Origin: Earliella scabrosa
Lineage: Eukaryota; Basidiomycota; Agaricomycetes; Polyporales; Polyporaceae
Assembly: GCA_022605405.1 (NCBI GenBank)
Contig: JABYQQ010000020.1
Span: forward strand, 620,001-684,000
Reading direction: 5' to 3'
DNA: 64,000 bases
Shown here: piece by piece, positions 47,087 through 58,808 of the stretch
How the letters are laid out: every line of letters begins with the position of its first letter
How positions within the stretch are numbered: the stretch's first letter is position 1
The notes under the pieces: model-generated
Seen by the model: the letters and a program-made list of their open reading frames with translations, nothing else
Told to the model about the DNA's origin: nothing
The model's database searches: none
Translations under genes and position numbers: made by a program

Positions 47087-48732
47087 ATGACTGAACCCCC
47101 CCTTTCCCCCTCACCTCCTCAGCAGCCCAGTACAGCGGGTGTATCGGATTGCCTCGCATCATCCCCATTCGACAGGGTCGGCGCGGACATTGTCCTCCGC
47201 ACTGCCGACGGCGTCGACTTCCGTGTGTATAGTCATGTCCTCGTCCTCGCATCATCCTTCTTCGACGCCATGCTCTCGCTTCCCCAACCCGAGTCTCAGT
47301 CCGAGCAAGCCGCCGGAAGACCCATCATCACTGTCACTGAGGATAGCAAGACCATCGAGACCCTCCTTCGTATCTGTTACCCCATCGATAAGGAGGAGAC
47401 GAGCCGCTCTCTCACCGAGATCGAGCAGGCGCTCAAGGCTGCCATCAAGTACGACATGGCCCTGCCTCTTACCGTGCTGAGAAAGGCCCTCATCGCTGCG
47501 GCACCCGACGCTCCCAAACAGGCTTGGGCCACGGCTTGTCGCACGGGGCTCGAGGACGCTGCTCGACACGCGGCGACGTTGATGTTACCCTATCAGCCGC
47601 TGAACCTCACTCCGGACGACATCGAAGGCGTTACCGCAGCCGAGTATTACCGCGTCCGCGAGTTCCATCGCTTGGGAGGTGTAGTTGACCCCAACTTCTG
47701 CTTGCTGAGCCCCCTTCCTCAGGCTGCCGCTCCGGATGGCGACGCTTCCATGCGCCCTTCTGAATCCACCACCTCTTCTCCCCCTCACGAATCCTTCCCA
47801 TACATGCCATACACCGACCTCATCTGCGTGTCATCTGACGATGTGGAGTTCCATGTCCATCGAGGGACTCTGTCAGCCGCTTCACCCATTCTACATGAGA
47901 AGATTCAGGCGCTGAGTACGGCGGCGGATGCTCCTGTCTCCTTGCAGCTCGAGGATCGCGGGGTCGTCCTCTCCGTGTTATTCAAGATGTGTTATCCAGT
48001 CAACCTGGACGAGCCCGCTCTGAGCTCCGACTTGTACACCTTCGCGGATGTTCTCTCCTCCGCTCAAAAGTACCAGATGGAGGGCGTCTGCAGAGCATTG
48101 AAGAGGCAATGGCACGATCTCGCTCGAGCGGAGCCTCTTCACGCATACTTCCTTGCGATCCATGCAGGGTGGAAGAAGTGCGCGGAGGACGCCGCTAGGT
48201 GCCTGGCGTTCGTCCCTTTGGATGGCGCATATTTTCACGCGATGGAAAGCATGCCAGCCGTCACCTATCACAAGCTCCTTGTGTACCACAACACCTCCGC
48301 CGTAGCCATACAACGTCACTTCTCGGACAACGGTTGCTACGGAAGCTTCGTTGAGCTTAGGGATGCCCGGACGTTTTCAGGGATGCATCTGACTGCTTCT
48401 GGTCGCGTCGATTGTAACGCCGGGTCTCTCCTAGAAGGCATCGCTGGAACGGCCTCGGGCAGGTACTATAATGTCAGAGATTATGAGTCGCACATCAGAA
48501 GTCTACGTGACGTTTTCAAGTCAATGCCCAATGTGTCACTGGAGGTGAGTAACGACAGCGCCCTAGAAGTGGCATTGTTGTGTTGTCTGACACAGACACA
48601 AGCCGTTCGATGCCCCGGGCCCGCAATCAACATTGAAAGCCAAGGTCAAGCGGGGCAAGAAAGCAAAGCGGGTGAGCTCCGTGATGATATCGCACTGTCC
48701 CCTTGCCACTGACCGCACAATGGTAATAGTAG
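47087..48732 (+). CDS. BTB/POZ domain protein, copy 3 of 3
   Basis: Exon 1 is 47087-48544. The favoured pattern then uses 48603-48671 and a stop formed at 48730-48732, giving 509 aa ending KAKVKRGKKAKR, a basic tail resembling a nuclear localisation signal. A nearer acceptor (48594) would give a different tail, so the end is uncertain. BTB module 1 starts near residue 27: FDRVGADIVLRTADGVDFRV, SHVLVLASSFFDAMLSLPQ, IETLLRICYP. Module 2 starts near residue 240: MPYTDLICVSSDDVEFHVHR, LSAASPILHEKIQ, LSVLFKMCYP. The APLHAYFLAIHAGWKKCAED-type closing segment is present. It has the same orientation and architecture as the copies at 4.0 and 26.6 kb. The start matches the paralogues' Pro-rich opening (MTEPPLSPSPPQQP). 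Confidence 0.86.
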
Positions 48733-49001
48733 TAATGTGCACCGCGAGAAGTTCGCGGCGACTGGTCACCCGCTTACGAGTTACCCATCAGTGGATCCGA
48801 GTCACCGTTATGACAGGTGTTTCACCCTTGCATAGATGACATATGTTTCGAATGGAATGATCTCAGCATCAGACAAGATCGTACACCAACAGCGAGGAGA
48901 CTTCTTTCTCTGACTGAGACACGTAGTATCGCGGCCGATGGATAGATGGCTACACAAGTACGGTGCTTCCGAATTGAACGAAGAATTGATATGACAACTT
49001 G
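48733..49001. other. Short intergenic stretch between convergent genes
   Basis: Nothing recognised. Confidence 0.5.
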
Positions 49002-49642
49002 CTAGCTTAGTCCCTAGCCAGACGACAGTAAGCGTTACATGTCGATATACCAAGCGGGAGCACGTACTGGAGCTCAATCAGCCTGACGATCACGGAGTTG
49101 TGGTCCGTGTCGTACACCTTGGCCGACAGGTCGAGGCAGACCCACTTCTCCACCATGAAGAAGCGAGCTTCACCATTCAACATGCTAGCTCCGAATCCGG
49201 TCTTGACTCCGCCATCATTGAGGTCCCCTTTGACATCTGCGAGTGGGAACATCCCAAAAATCGGGATGTGGACCGAGAGCGCAGCGTCAATCTTGTGCGA
49301 GATTTTGTCGATAGTTCCCTGGATCTGGAGAGGACATCTGCATTCAGCAGTAGCGAGAAAGCATGCACAGAAGAACTGACGCCAAAGATGACACCCCACA
49401 GCGGGGTCTGAGCGATGATCGTCAACTCGCTCCCGGACGATGAGCCGAAGGATTGTTGACCCGCAATTGCGTATACGTGGATCTTCTCCTCGCCGTAGAC
49501 ATGTTGCTCGCTATGGTGATGAGCAACGATCTTGGAGTTTCCTGTAACCAAGATGCACCGTCCGGAGGTCAACTCCGAGTCGGAGACCCTGATAACGCTT
49601 GAAGCGCAACGTACCAACGGAGAGAGTGTCAATTCTGCTCAT
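49002..49642 (-). CDS. Small conserved-looking protein of unknown function, about 155 aa
   Basis: The ATG at 49642 (MSRIDTLSVG) splices at GTACGT/TTACAG to NSKIVAHHHSEQHVYGEEKI. That exon ends LTIIAQTPLWGVIFG. A third exon reads IQGTIDKISHKIDAALSVHI, then FPLADVKGDLNDGGVKTGFG, then EARFFMVEKWVCLDLSAKVY, ending RLIELQ. A final intron (GTACGT to CTAG) gives a stop at 49002-49004; without it the frame ends at 49007. There is no signal peptide or helix. Alternating hydrophobic strands and Gly turns suggest a compact beta-rich cytosolic protein, as in small fungal lectin-like proteins, though no sugar-binding motif can be named. A TATAAG box 75-80 bases upstream supports expression. Confidence 0.68.
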
Positions 49643-49716
49643 TGCGTATGCTGATGAGTGTCTCGATGTGCGAGGGACGAGAGGATGGTGAACAAGAGGA
49701 ATGTCGAGGGGCGCAT

Positions 49717-49722
49717 CTTATA
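49717..49722 (-). promoter_or_regulatory. TATA box of the small protein gene
   Basis: TATAAG lies about 75 bases upstream of the ATG at 49642. Confidence 0.5.
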
Positions 49723-51988
49723 TGTTTTCATGTTGGCAGTGGGGTCGGAGTTTCAGGGATGTCCCAGACTTCGTCGTGAGCAAATTATTTTCGAGAGGGC
49801 CCAGAGACCGTATGTCTGACCGAGGGCTCGACCGGAAGTCCGTCTCACCGGTCACCACGGCCTGTATCTGCGGTTTTCCATGATAAGCGAGGACTCATCT
49901 CCCCGGTCCGGAAGTATGGTGGATACAGTGGATGGCTAGCGAGTAAGACGCATATCTCCGCTACACGTTGACTAGACTTCCCTGTCTCACGGTGACAATG
50001 ATGAGTTAGCACTATGCTGAGCCAGCACCTACAAGAATGGCAACCTCACTAACCCATATACCCGCGCCCGCTCTGATGGTGAACGCGTGATGAGAAATGA
50101 AATCGATGGCCCTAAGAAGACATCGCCCTGGGTGACAATGTATTAGCTCTTCCATGCATAGGTCAATCCTGGAAGACACGAGATTCTATGACCTACCGCT
50201 ATTTTCCACATTCCATGGAAGCAAGCATGTAAATCCGGGACTCTGATTGTACCGAATCCGCTGGTCTTGTTCCTGGAGCTCCATAGCCCAATGTCTTCGA
50301 TGACCGTCCGGTATATACGTTTCCTGTAGAAATAGCAGGGAGGCTCTAGTCTACGAATAAAACCGCATAACGAGGGCGCACCTACACGGACTGAGTGGAA
50401 TCATCCACATGTCGTATCATGATCGCCGCAGGCTCGCTCTTGATTGTACTGAGGCTTCTGCGTAGACGAGATAAGCGTGGGTCTTCCTTGATTGTGGTAA
50501 CATCTATGGACGGAACGTGCACTCGGAAGGAGAAAGCCCCGGACACGGGGGAAAGCTGCAATCAAAGCCGCATGAGTTTTACCCAGGTCCGATGTTCTTA
50601 CCATTCAACGCGATCGAAGCGGGTGACATGGACAATGGAAGTGGTGTCAAGCTGCACGATAGCCTGAGAATGCCCCATTGAGACGTCTAGCGGGGTTGAC
50701 ACAGAACGAGAATGAATTAGCGTGGTCAATCACGGGTTGTTTGACGTGCAGGTACGAGGCTGCCGCACTGGTACCTCAGGTAGCACTCATGGACGCATCG
50801 GTGTTTTTCCAATGAGGATGTCTCATGCCGAACGCCGTGACAGCACATACTCACATCCTCATCACATCCGTGTCCTGCGGACATATGAGTCGTTCGACTT
50901 ACCTTCTGTCAAAGACTGATCGCCACATCCGCGATTTGGCCGATCAGATGATCAGTGAACAGCTATGACCTGGCCTGTGCCGCTGTGTGCGTGCCCACCA
51001 CTGGCAGCATGAGTACGTTGCCACGCAGGGAGGTCCCGGTGAATGGGCAGTGAGTAGCGATGAGACTGAATAGAGTCAATCCGGGTATAGTCCCTTGTCA
51101 TACATGAGCGAATGTGCGTACCAGCTCCGAAGCGCAAGGCTCCTTGTGAGTGTCGAGCGACTAGTACTGCTTATGATACGATAGTAGTATGTAAGTGATC
51201 GCGGCCAAAAGTAGGCAGCGATGTAGCTACGCCTGTTAGCAATTTTTGAGGTATCGATCTGATGAATGAAGTCCTGCATAGATAGATACTATCGTCAGTA
51301 CTGCTGTCGGCTGCGCAGCCAAGCGTGTCCAACTCGGAGTGGCTCACCGTCGTGGGTCTCATCCGCCTGCTTGGGTATGTATCGGCTCTTAGCAAGCTGG
51401 AACGCAATGCCCAGACTCTTGAGGATATGACGGGAGATTTCAATGAGAGACTCACAAAGAGGGTAGCGGACTCCAGCGGTCAGCAACACGCCGATGGCGC
51501 CACGTGGGATGCTTTGTCGACGGTTGAGCGCACTCCCAGTCTGAGTCTTTCCAAATTGACTGGATTACGTACGGTGCACTATCATCGTTCAAGTTCCCCT
51601 CCGCTGCCCCGCGCCTTGGGCCTGAGACAGACAATATTCTTGCTTACAAGTTCGATATCATTTGAGAACCAGAGTCAGAGCGCATCGAGAGCTATCACCC
51701 GACAATGCCAGCACGACCAGCGCTGTCGGGCGTCCACAGCATACAAGCGAGAACGAGGTACGGAATGCGATAACACAAAGAAAATACGGAAGTCTGACTC
51801 AGGTAGCCAGCATAGCGAAGGCGCGAGCACGGCTATGCGAGTTGGGCACGCACGGGGTGCAACTCGCACGAGCGGTGCAAGCCCGATATCTATCATATAA
51901 CATATAAGTACTGGAAGGTCGTGTCCGCGTCACCACAAGGTCCATGTCGGGGTCCATATCGTCGAGCAAGTCATCTGGGGGTGGCGAT
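49723..51988. other. Long stretch without recognised genes (2.3 kb)
   Basis: The longest frames (51325-51900 plus; 51171-51489 minus) overlap each other on opposite strands and show no motif. Codon choice and splice signals give no coherent model. No repeats or transposon ends were found. It may hold lineage-specific short genes that I cannot support. Confidence 0.4.
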
Positions 51989-54236
51989 CTACGAGCGCGT
52001 CCACAGTCCCTGACGGCGCTCGAGATGCCGCACGCGCATGCGCTGCTGCCGGAGGTCGTTCATCATCTCACGGGCGACCGGCGACAGCTCCGAGCTCGAC
52101 GCGGGTGACGGCGGCTCGATGAGCAGGCGATGGCGCGCGGGGGTCGTAATTCCAAGACCGAGCGTGGGCTCGTACGCGCACTCGTACTCGGATCGGCGAG
52201 GCGCAGGCGGGGGACTGGGAGTGTTCTCCTTGCCGAGCGCAAGCGGCTCGGGCTTGGTGGATCGCTTGCGTGCGTGGGCCGGGGGTTTGGAGGATGGCGC
52301 GGAAGGCTTGACGACAGCGTCGTCGTCGTCTTCACGCGCAGAGGAACGGGAGGTGATGCGTTTGTGCTGACGCTGCGGGATATGGGTGAACGCCTCGCGC
52401 TTGCTGCGTCGTGCATGGTCGGCTGAGGTCTTACGCTGATGAGTGAGGGCCGGTGCATCTGACTGCGGCGTATCAGCTTCAGGAGCCTCTTGCGCGTCGC
52501 GCACGCATATGGATTGTGGACGCGGACGTGGACCACGGGGAATCTTGCTGGGAGGCACCTTCGTGCTGTTGCTGCTCGACAGCGAGGAGCCGGTGTGGTG
52601 GCTTGCCGCGCGTGCCGTAGAAGACGATGTGCTACCCGTGTGGTTGGCGCCGACTTCCTTTGAAGTCGGAGCAGTTTTCGTGTTGCTGTTGTCGATCACC
52701 TCGTCTCCTTGTGAGATCAAGAGGTTCAAAGAGGTCGTAGAGGCCGCAAAGGCGCTTGAGAGTTTCGTCATCGTGGCCGTCTGGATCTGAGCGTGAGAGG
52801 CATGAGAGTTGGTGTCGCTGGATGTGTGTTGAGTGGAATGGCTGGTGTTAGCTGAGGGTGTCGCGTCGAGGTGTTCACCGAGGGAGTTGTCGTTACCAGG
52901 AGAGTCGGTCTGAAGGGGTGAGGTGTCGCCAGTGGAGTCGGGTGTAAGGATCTGAGGTAGTGGAGGAAGGTCTCGCTCTTTGACGGTGAGTGTGTTCCGG
53001 CGGGAGAGGAAGCCAAAGACTTCTGATGCGCGTTGAGGAGTCTTCGGGTCGGGAAGAGGCAGCTTCTGGACTGGTGCCACTTCAACCGTGGGCACATCCT
53101 CTTCGCTACCGCTGACTTCCACTTCCATGGAGGAGATTGCAGGGTAGTTGACGCTAGAGTCGGGGTCTAGCGAAGAGAGCGTGGTATCGGCGGGTGCGAT
53201 ACGTGGTACAGAAGGAATGTCGTGGAAGAGAGCGTCTTTAGGGGTTTCGAGGTCGGGGGAAGAGGGGGAGGAGAGAGGTGAGTCGTCAGCAAGTTGTTCG
53301 CTTGAAGAGGGAAGAAAAAAGTTAGCATATATCTACACGGATGTTTGACACCAGGATACACTCACTCCAAGAATCGTTCAGCCCAAGAAATGTCGCCTTC
53401 GGCAGTGTTGTTCAAGAATGCAGGCTCGGGACCACCAAGAAGTTGACGAAGCGTAGATCCTGCGCGCTTGGTAGGCTCGCGTCCTTCCGAGGAGGCGGAG
53501 TGAGGAGCAGGTGAGGCGGGCGAATTCTCGAAAATAGCCGAGTCGAGGCAGCCCCTGTCGTCATACAGGTTCAACAGTGACGCGACGGAGGGGTCCCGGC
53601 GCAGCTTGTACAGCCGGGAAGTGTCCCTGGGGGTGAAGTTCACCTCCTTCAGACGAGGCTGCCTCTCGAGATCCTCCGCATCGGCGCCCGCGTCCGAGTC
53701 CACAGCCTCAGGACGCTCGAGCTTGTCAATATCGAGCTCCCCAAGGTGTTGAGGCTGCTTCCTGCGAGGCTTTGTAGGCGAGATAGGAGGGTTCGCGTGC
53801 GGGAACTCGGTGCGCGAATGTGTAGTACGACCGTGGACTTTGACGACATAGGTACCGTTCCGCTGTAGACCGGGTGTGCTACTTCGTGGCAAGCCTGGAG
53901 TAGTCGCAACGGTGACGAGCGATGGGGATGGAGACAACGAGGGCGTGTTCAGAAGGTCTTGTACAGAGTGTGCTGCACTAACATGAGTCCCGTTATTCAA
54001 TCAAACAGCGCGTGGTACTCACGGAGAGGAGGAAGAGCAGTGTAGTCAATCTCGGACATCACTGAAAACTTCGTCGACGACGAACGCAGGAGACGGTTTG
54101 CGCTTGTGTCCGAATCCTGCCCCCTCTCGACTATACGACCCTCAGCATCGACCCGTGCGTTGGCTGCATTCTGCTTCTTCTTGCTCTTCCTGTGCTTGCT
54201 GCTGCCAAGGGAGAGAAAGCGTTTGAAGAACCCCAT
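51989..54236 (-). CDS. Large disordered Ser/Pro/Thr-rich protein, about 690 aa
   Basis: Three exons read from the ATG at 54236 to the TAG at 51989. Exon 1 encodes MGFFKRFLSLGSSKHRKSKK, a basic, amphipathic N-terminus with Gly at position 2 (membrane association is possible). Exon 2 carries an ordered-looking block at about residues 180-280: VNFTPRDTSRLYKLRRDPSV, ASLLNLYDDRGCLDSAIFEN, then STLRQLLGGPEPAFL and DISWAERFLE. The last long exon (from about 53310) is low complexity with repeated Ser/Thr/Pro and basic clusters. Its end, ARHRLLIEPPSPASSSELSP then REMMNDLRQQRMRVRHLERR, may be helical. No catalytic domain is seen. The conserved-looking blocks and the many SP/TP sites suggest a phosphorylated scaffold, for example in polarity or cell cycle, but this is speculation. 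Confidence 0.75.
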
Positions 54237-54702
54237 CGTCGTCGTTGGCTTGTTCGTCGTCGTCTTGCGTGGCGGACTCGTAAAGGGAGGGAGGAGTAAA
54301 GGGAGGGAGGAGGTCGTGAGGGAGAGAGAGCAACCTTGGAACGCCCGCGAATTCGAACCAGTCCGTAATTGGATCTCGCGCCCGCATGTCGCGCTCTGTC
54401 GCGTCGGGCGCGCCGGTCACGTGTTCGCGCACCCGCCGCCTGGACAGAATGTAACTTTGAAGTGGGCAGTCTACTTGAAGTCCACTCAGGTAGGTACTGC
54501 CATGCGACGCACTCCAGCAAGATCAAGGTTTCGCATAAGGGTACCTACAAGTACCTATCAAAGACATATGTAGCCTGTGCAAATCCACCGTCCATCACGA
54601 CCCAGCGGAACTTAAGATGCAGACGCACTGAAAATGACGTTGAATTGCAATCTTCGGACAAATCGAGGTGGAGGTTTAGTCAAGAAGTACGAGGTATATC
54701 GC
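54237..54702. other. Intergenic
   Basis: Promoter side of the disordered protein gene. No gene recognised; open frames here are the complement of low-complexity codons. Confidence 0.45.
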
Positions 54703-56110
54703 TCACATCGTCCGCTTGAGACGCTTCGCCCACCAGTCGGTCTCTCTAGATCTCGGATGCTGCACCACGGCAGACCAACCGCCGTCCGAGCCAGTATACG
54801 CCATCTTCAACCGCGCCGTCATCAGCGCGTACTTCCGCACCTCCTGTTCGTTCTCCAGGATCGAGTATCCCTTCACCAGCCGGGCGAGCACCGGCTCAAA
54901 GTACTCGCTGGGGAAGAGGTCCTCAGTCTCCATGAGACTGTACATGAACTTCATCCGCGTAAAGCCGTCCAGTCTGTCTATCAATTGCAGCATATGCTGG
55001 TGGTTTCTAATGTGCGGCCCAATGACGGGCATCGGGGTATCCCGCGCAGGCGCACCGTCCGCGAGCCACTTCTCGAACGCCGCTTCATCGACAGCGGGAC
55101 GATTTGAGGTCAAATGGAGGATGAGGGTGATGCGACGGAAGTCGCTCTTGGAGACATCTAGCGGGCTCTGGTCGCAGGCCTTGCACCGGCAGTCGAACTT
55201 GTACCTGCGCTTGAGCTCTTCGCGTCGCTGTTCTCGCATCAACCGGTGGCAGATGTAGCTGATCGTGACCTGCTCTCCCGCGCGAATGGGCGAGCATGCG
55301 CGGAGAACGACGGTCAACGTCGCAAGCTCGAAGTTATGAGAGTGTGTTCGCGCGTCCACGCGAGCGCAAGGCTGACCTGTGATTTACGCGCGAGATGTCT
55401 CTGGCGAGGGAAAAGTACATTGCGGGATATCCGGGCAGACCCAGAATTCCGAGGGCGTTCGTGTCGATGATGCCTTTCAAGTGCGACGGCCACTCGGGGC
55501 CCTTGACATTCTGGAGTGCGTACACTGCTGCGCGGTTCTCGGGGAGCATGGAGTTGACGAGCTCCTCCTGGAAATCGGTGACCTCGCGGTCTACTGCTAT
55601 CATACATTGTGGCATGACCAGCAAGGGCCGCTCGCGCGCAATGACTTGTCCCCGCGCAATGTCGGCGGTCGCGATCATGCTCAGGCCGAAGCCGGGCACA
55701 TGCACGATCTTGTAGACGGGTGGGGACGGTGGAGAGAAGGGCATCGGGAACGTGTCGACACCAAGCGAACGTCGTATCTCCTCGTCCATCCCATCGTAGT
55801 ACAGAAACCCCGTGACTTGAGAGGGAGGGATGTTCTCGTCTCCGGAGAGGTACTGCCTGAATATTTGAGTGCGTTCGTGCGCACCCTGATGGAAGAAAGG
55901 AACCTCAAAGGGTCCCTCATACGCCCCTGACGGTATTTTGATCGTCTCAGATTCCGTGACTGGAGATACAGTGGCTGGAAAGCTCGATGGAGGTGCTGTG
56001 GTGGAAGATGCCTTTGATCCTTGACTGGCTGATTGACTGGACTCAGGTGCGATCGCTGGTCGTACCGTACGGGTGGCAGGAGATTTGGATAGGAGAAATC
56101 CGCGGCGCAT
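54703..56110 (-). CDS. SET-domain protein, paralogue 1, with lost NHSCxPN motif
   Basis: The ATG at 56110 opens MRRGFLLSKSPATRTVRPAI. The first exon runs through TGFLYYDGMDEEIRRSLG, then GFGLSMIATADIARGQVIAR (SET start), LPENRAAVYALQNVKGPEWP and ARDISRVNH. The downstream exon reads LATLTVVLRACSPIRAGEQV, TISYICH, then RRYKFDCRCKACDQSP (post-SET Cys cluster) and ends WWAKRLKRTM. In paralogues 2 and 3 these parts are linked by an intron and then SCSPNA or SCCPNA. Here the intron start is present, but the intron end and the codons for that motif are missing. A 61-base intron from GTAAAT (55384) to TTCGAG would keep the frame but delete the motif. Without it the frame is broken. NHSCxPN contributes to the SAM/active site of SET methyltransferases, so catalysis is doubtful. 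It could be a pseudogene. Confidence 0.72.
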
Positions 56111-56283
56111 GGTGAAGTAGATGGGGTTCCAGGGGGAGAAAGAGCTCGCCCGTCGGCATTATCTACCTGCCCATGATTAGAGTTCAACTCTCACGTATGC
56201 ATGCGGGCTTCTGAACTTACCTTCGGGTTCGCGCGTCGAATGACCAGAATAATCCCTGAGACGGTCACGTCGCGGTATGCGAA

Positions 56284-57714
56284 CTAGTGCCGCGTGCGAC
56301 ATTCATGCCCGACTCCGCCACTTCCCCACCAGTCGCTCTGCCTTGGGTGCTCTGCGACAGCGGCCCAGCCACCATCCGAACCTGTGTGCGCCGACCGCAG
56401 ATGGGCTGCCGTGAGTGCATATTGCCGGACCAGCCCCTCGTCTTCGAGCAGGGAGTAGCATTTCACGAGCCTGGCAAGGACCGGCTCCCACAGATCGGGA
56501 TGGAAGTACTCCTGCTCCATGACTGAATACAAGCACTTCGCGCGTGCGAAACCGTCCAGTCGGTCGAAGGCTCCGAGAACCTCCGGAAGATCCCATATGC
56601 ACACGTCCCTGGACTGCATGGCAGGAGCGCCATCGACGAGCCACTTGCGGAAGGCTGCTTCATCCGACGCGAGTCCCGCCTCTGTGGCACGGTTGGAGAT
56701 GAGCAATCGACGCAGGTCGCTCTTCAACACATCAGCTGCGCCCCTGTTGCACGCCTTGCATTTGCACTCGAACTTGTACCTGCGGCGTAGCTCCTCCTGG
56801 CGCTGGTCGCGCGTTCTCGCAGGATCGACGTAAGCAATCGTGATCTCCTCTCCTTCGCGGATCGATGTATGCGCGCGGAGGACGAGGGTGCACGACGCGA
56901 GATTCCAGTCGAAACCGGCGTTCGGGCTGCAACTGCGAAACGGAAGCATCAGTGAATGTGTCGTCAGCTCTTCTCATGTTCCCGATGAGCGATGCACTTG
57001 CCTGTGGTTGACGCGCGCAATGTCTCTCGGCAAGGCCGCATACATGGCGTGATAACCCGGCAATGCGCCAATTCCGACGCTATTGGTGTCGAGGACTCCC
57101 TTCAGATGGGACGGCCAGTCGGGTCCCTTCGCGTTCGTGAGTGCATGTACCGCCGATCGGTTTTCGGGATGCAGTCCCTGGACCCCACGATCGAGGATGT
57201 TCAGCGCGTCTCGCACGGTGGCACCGCGAACGGCGGCGGGATACACCAACAGCGGCCGTTCGCATACGATAGTTTCACCACACGCGATGTCAGCGGTAGC
57301 GACCATGCCGAGTCCGGAACTTGCGACTGGCACGATGTTGTAGACGGGTGGAGAGGGTGTGAAGAACGGGAATGGGAAGTGGTCGGTGTGTAGCGTGTGT
57401 CGTATATCTTCCTCCACTCCTTCATACAGTAGAACACCTGTGACGAGGGAAGCAGGGACCTCCCTCAGCGGACAGTTCTTGAGGACGAGTCGACGTCGAG
57501 CGACGGCCTCGCAAGTGGAGGGGATAGGAGCGGGACGACGGTAAGGAGCCCTTGGAATCTCGACCGTCTTGCACGGGGAAGCTGAGATTGTGCCGGAGGA
57601 AGACCTCGCAGGAAATGTCGAGCGGTCTTGCGGTTCCAAACTCGGTTGAACAGAGGCGATTGTCGATGTGCGTCTCCTCCGCCCGACTTGGAAGAGGAGG
57701 GATAGATAGTGCAT
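56284..57714 (-). CDS. SET-domain protein, paralogue 2 (GC-AG intron)
   Basis: Two exons, 57714-57002 and 56932-56284, join in phase 2 across a 69-base intron that starts GCAAGT (non-canonical GC donor) and ends CGCAG. The join yields VNHSCSPNAGFDWN, the intact SET motif. Other SET features are GLGMVATADIACGETIVCER, GEEITIAYVD (with the motif-IV Tyr) and the post-SET zinc-binding Cys set RYKFECKCKACNRG. The N-terminal 100 residues are Pro/Ser/Arg-rich and differ from paralogues 1 and 3, lacking their MRRGFLL start. So the true first exon may lie upstream of 57714. SET proteins methylate lysines of histones or other proteins. This subfamily, SMYD-like without MYND, is multi-copy in agaricomycetes with unknown targets. 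The C-terminal helix region (GSDGGWAAVAEHPRQSDWW) is shared by all three copies. Confidence 0.85.
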
Positions 57715-58442
57715 ACTATGTGGGATCGATGTCGAGGACGTGGACGCGGGATTTTGAAGCCCACGGCGACGATGGTGCCTTTAAGATACCTTGAGAGGGC
57801 TGGGCCGTCAGATAGCGACATAACACGGACATCTAGACCTCTAGACTTGCCTATCGTGATCCATGATATGTCAGCGTTGCGCTCCGCTAGTGGACGTCGG
57901 CACTGAAGTACTGTAAGAACGTGGATACCAGTGAATGACACCGATCCTTGTCTAAGAGAAGCTGTCGCAGCATGCTCCCGTCAATGTTCGTGCGAGTAAG
58001 CCACTCATGGAAGATTTGAGGTCTAGAAAATAGTCAAGTGGATGACGGCGATGTCGGAAGCGTGTCGAAGGATCCGGGTCGGACAATCGGGGACTCGGAG
58101 CAGGGAGTCCGACGGGCTGGATACCGATATGACACGGACGATTGCCAGTTCGGTTAGGCTAATCTCGCGCGATGAGACAGTCGCGTGTCTCGCAAACTGC
58201 ACATGCGTGCAAGTATTATATTTCCCCGTCGTAAGCCTAAGTCGAGGTGAGGTTGAGCTCGCGAGGAGATGATATCGGCGACGAATATGAATGCCTAGAT
58301 TTGCATGAGTCGGCACTAGTACTACCGACATGTCCGCGAGCGCCCAGATTGTCTTGTGCTGATAGAATATGAGTTTACAGCAAGGAAGGAACACAGGTGA
58401 CAATGAGAATACACCTACATGTGGAACTTGTTCATGGTGTCT
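57715..58442. other. Upstream region of SET paralogue 2
   Basis: A frame continues into 57941 on the minus strand but shows no MRRGFLL-like start. No other feature. Confidence 0.4.
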
Positions 58443-58808
58443 TCAGATGAAGCAGTTGCAAGCGCTCGCGGTGGGAGTCGAGCGCGGACGCTCATCGACA
58501 TCCTCTGCAAGTCCTTCGCACGCTTCACTGCGTCTCCTCTTCCCATCCATAAATAATGGCTCTGTCTTCTCACCGCTCGACTTAGTCGAGAGCACCTCGA
58601 CAACGGAATAGACTGCAGTAGAAACACCCCATAGTGCGGCCGCACCCACGGTAGCAACAAGCTCGGTTGTCAGTCGGGCGAAGGCCTGGCGAAGGCCCAG
58701 GAGGTTCAAAAGCTGCGGGATAAGTCGAAGAGATGGAGAAGGGACAGGTATGTCATTGAATTTCACACCTTTGTTCCGCTGCGGCAGTCTATCACCCGTC
58801 CGCACCAC
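58443..58808 (-). CDS. Uncertain small protein with one hydrophobic segment
   Basis: A 121-codon frame contains IPQLLNLLGLRQAFARLTTE and LVATVGAAALWGVSTAVYSV, a probable membrane segment. A basic/acidic tail follows (DGKRRRSEACEGLAEDVDER) and the end is CNCFI. A possible earlier exon at 58948-58850 (MSISRLESAHVRGPKIIG) could join to it, but the acceptor is not settled. No family is recognised. It could be a real small membrane protein or chance. Confidence 0.35.
   Translation of the reverse strand: MVRTGDRLPQRNKGVKFNDIPVPSPSLRLIPQLLNLLGLRQAFARLTTELVATVGAAALWGVSTAVYSVVEVLSTKSSGEKTEPLFMDGKRRRSEACEGLAEDVDERPRSTPTASACNCFI

Noticed and set aside
51325..51900. 191-codon open frame on the plus strand with an opposing frame
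   Set aside because: Both strands are open at once and neither reads like a protein family.
52038..52790. Open frames on the plus strand across the disordered protein
   Set aside because: Shadow of its biased codon use.
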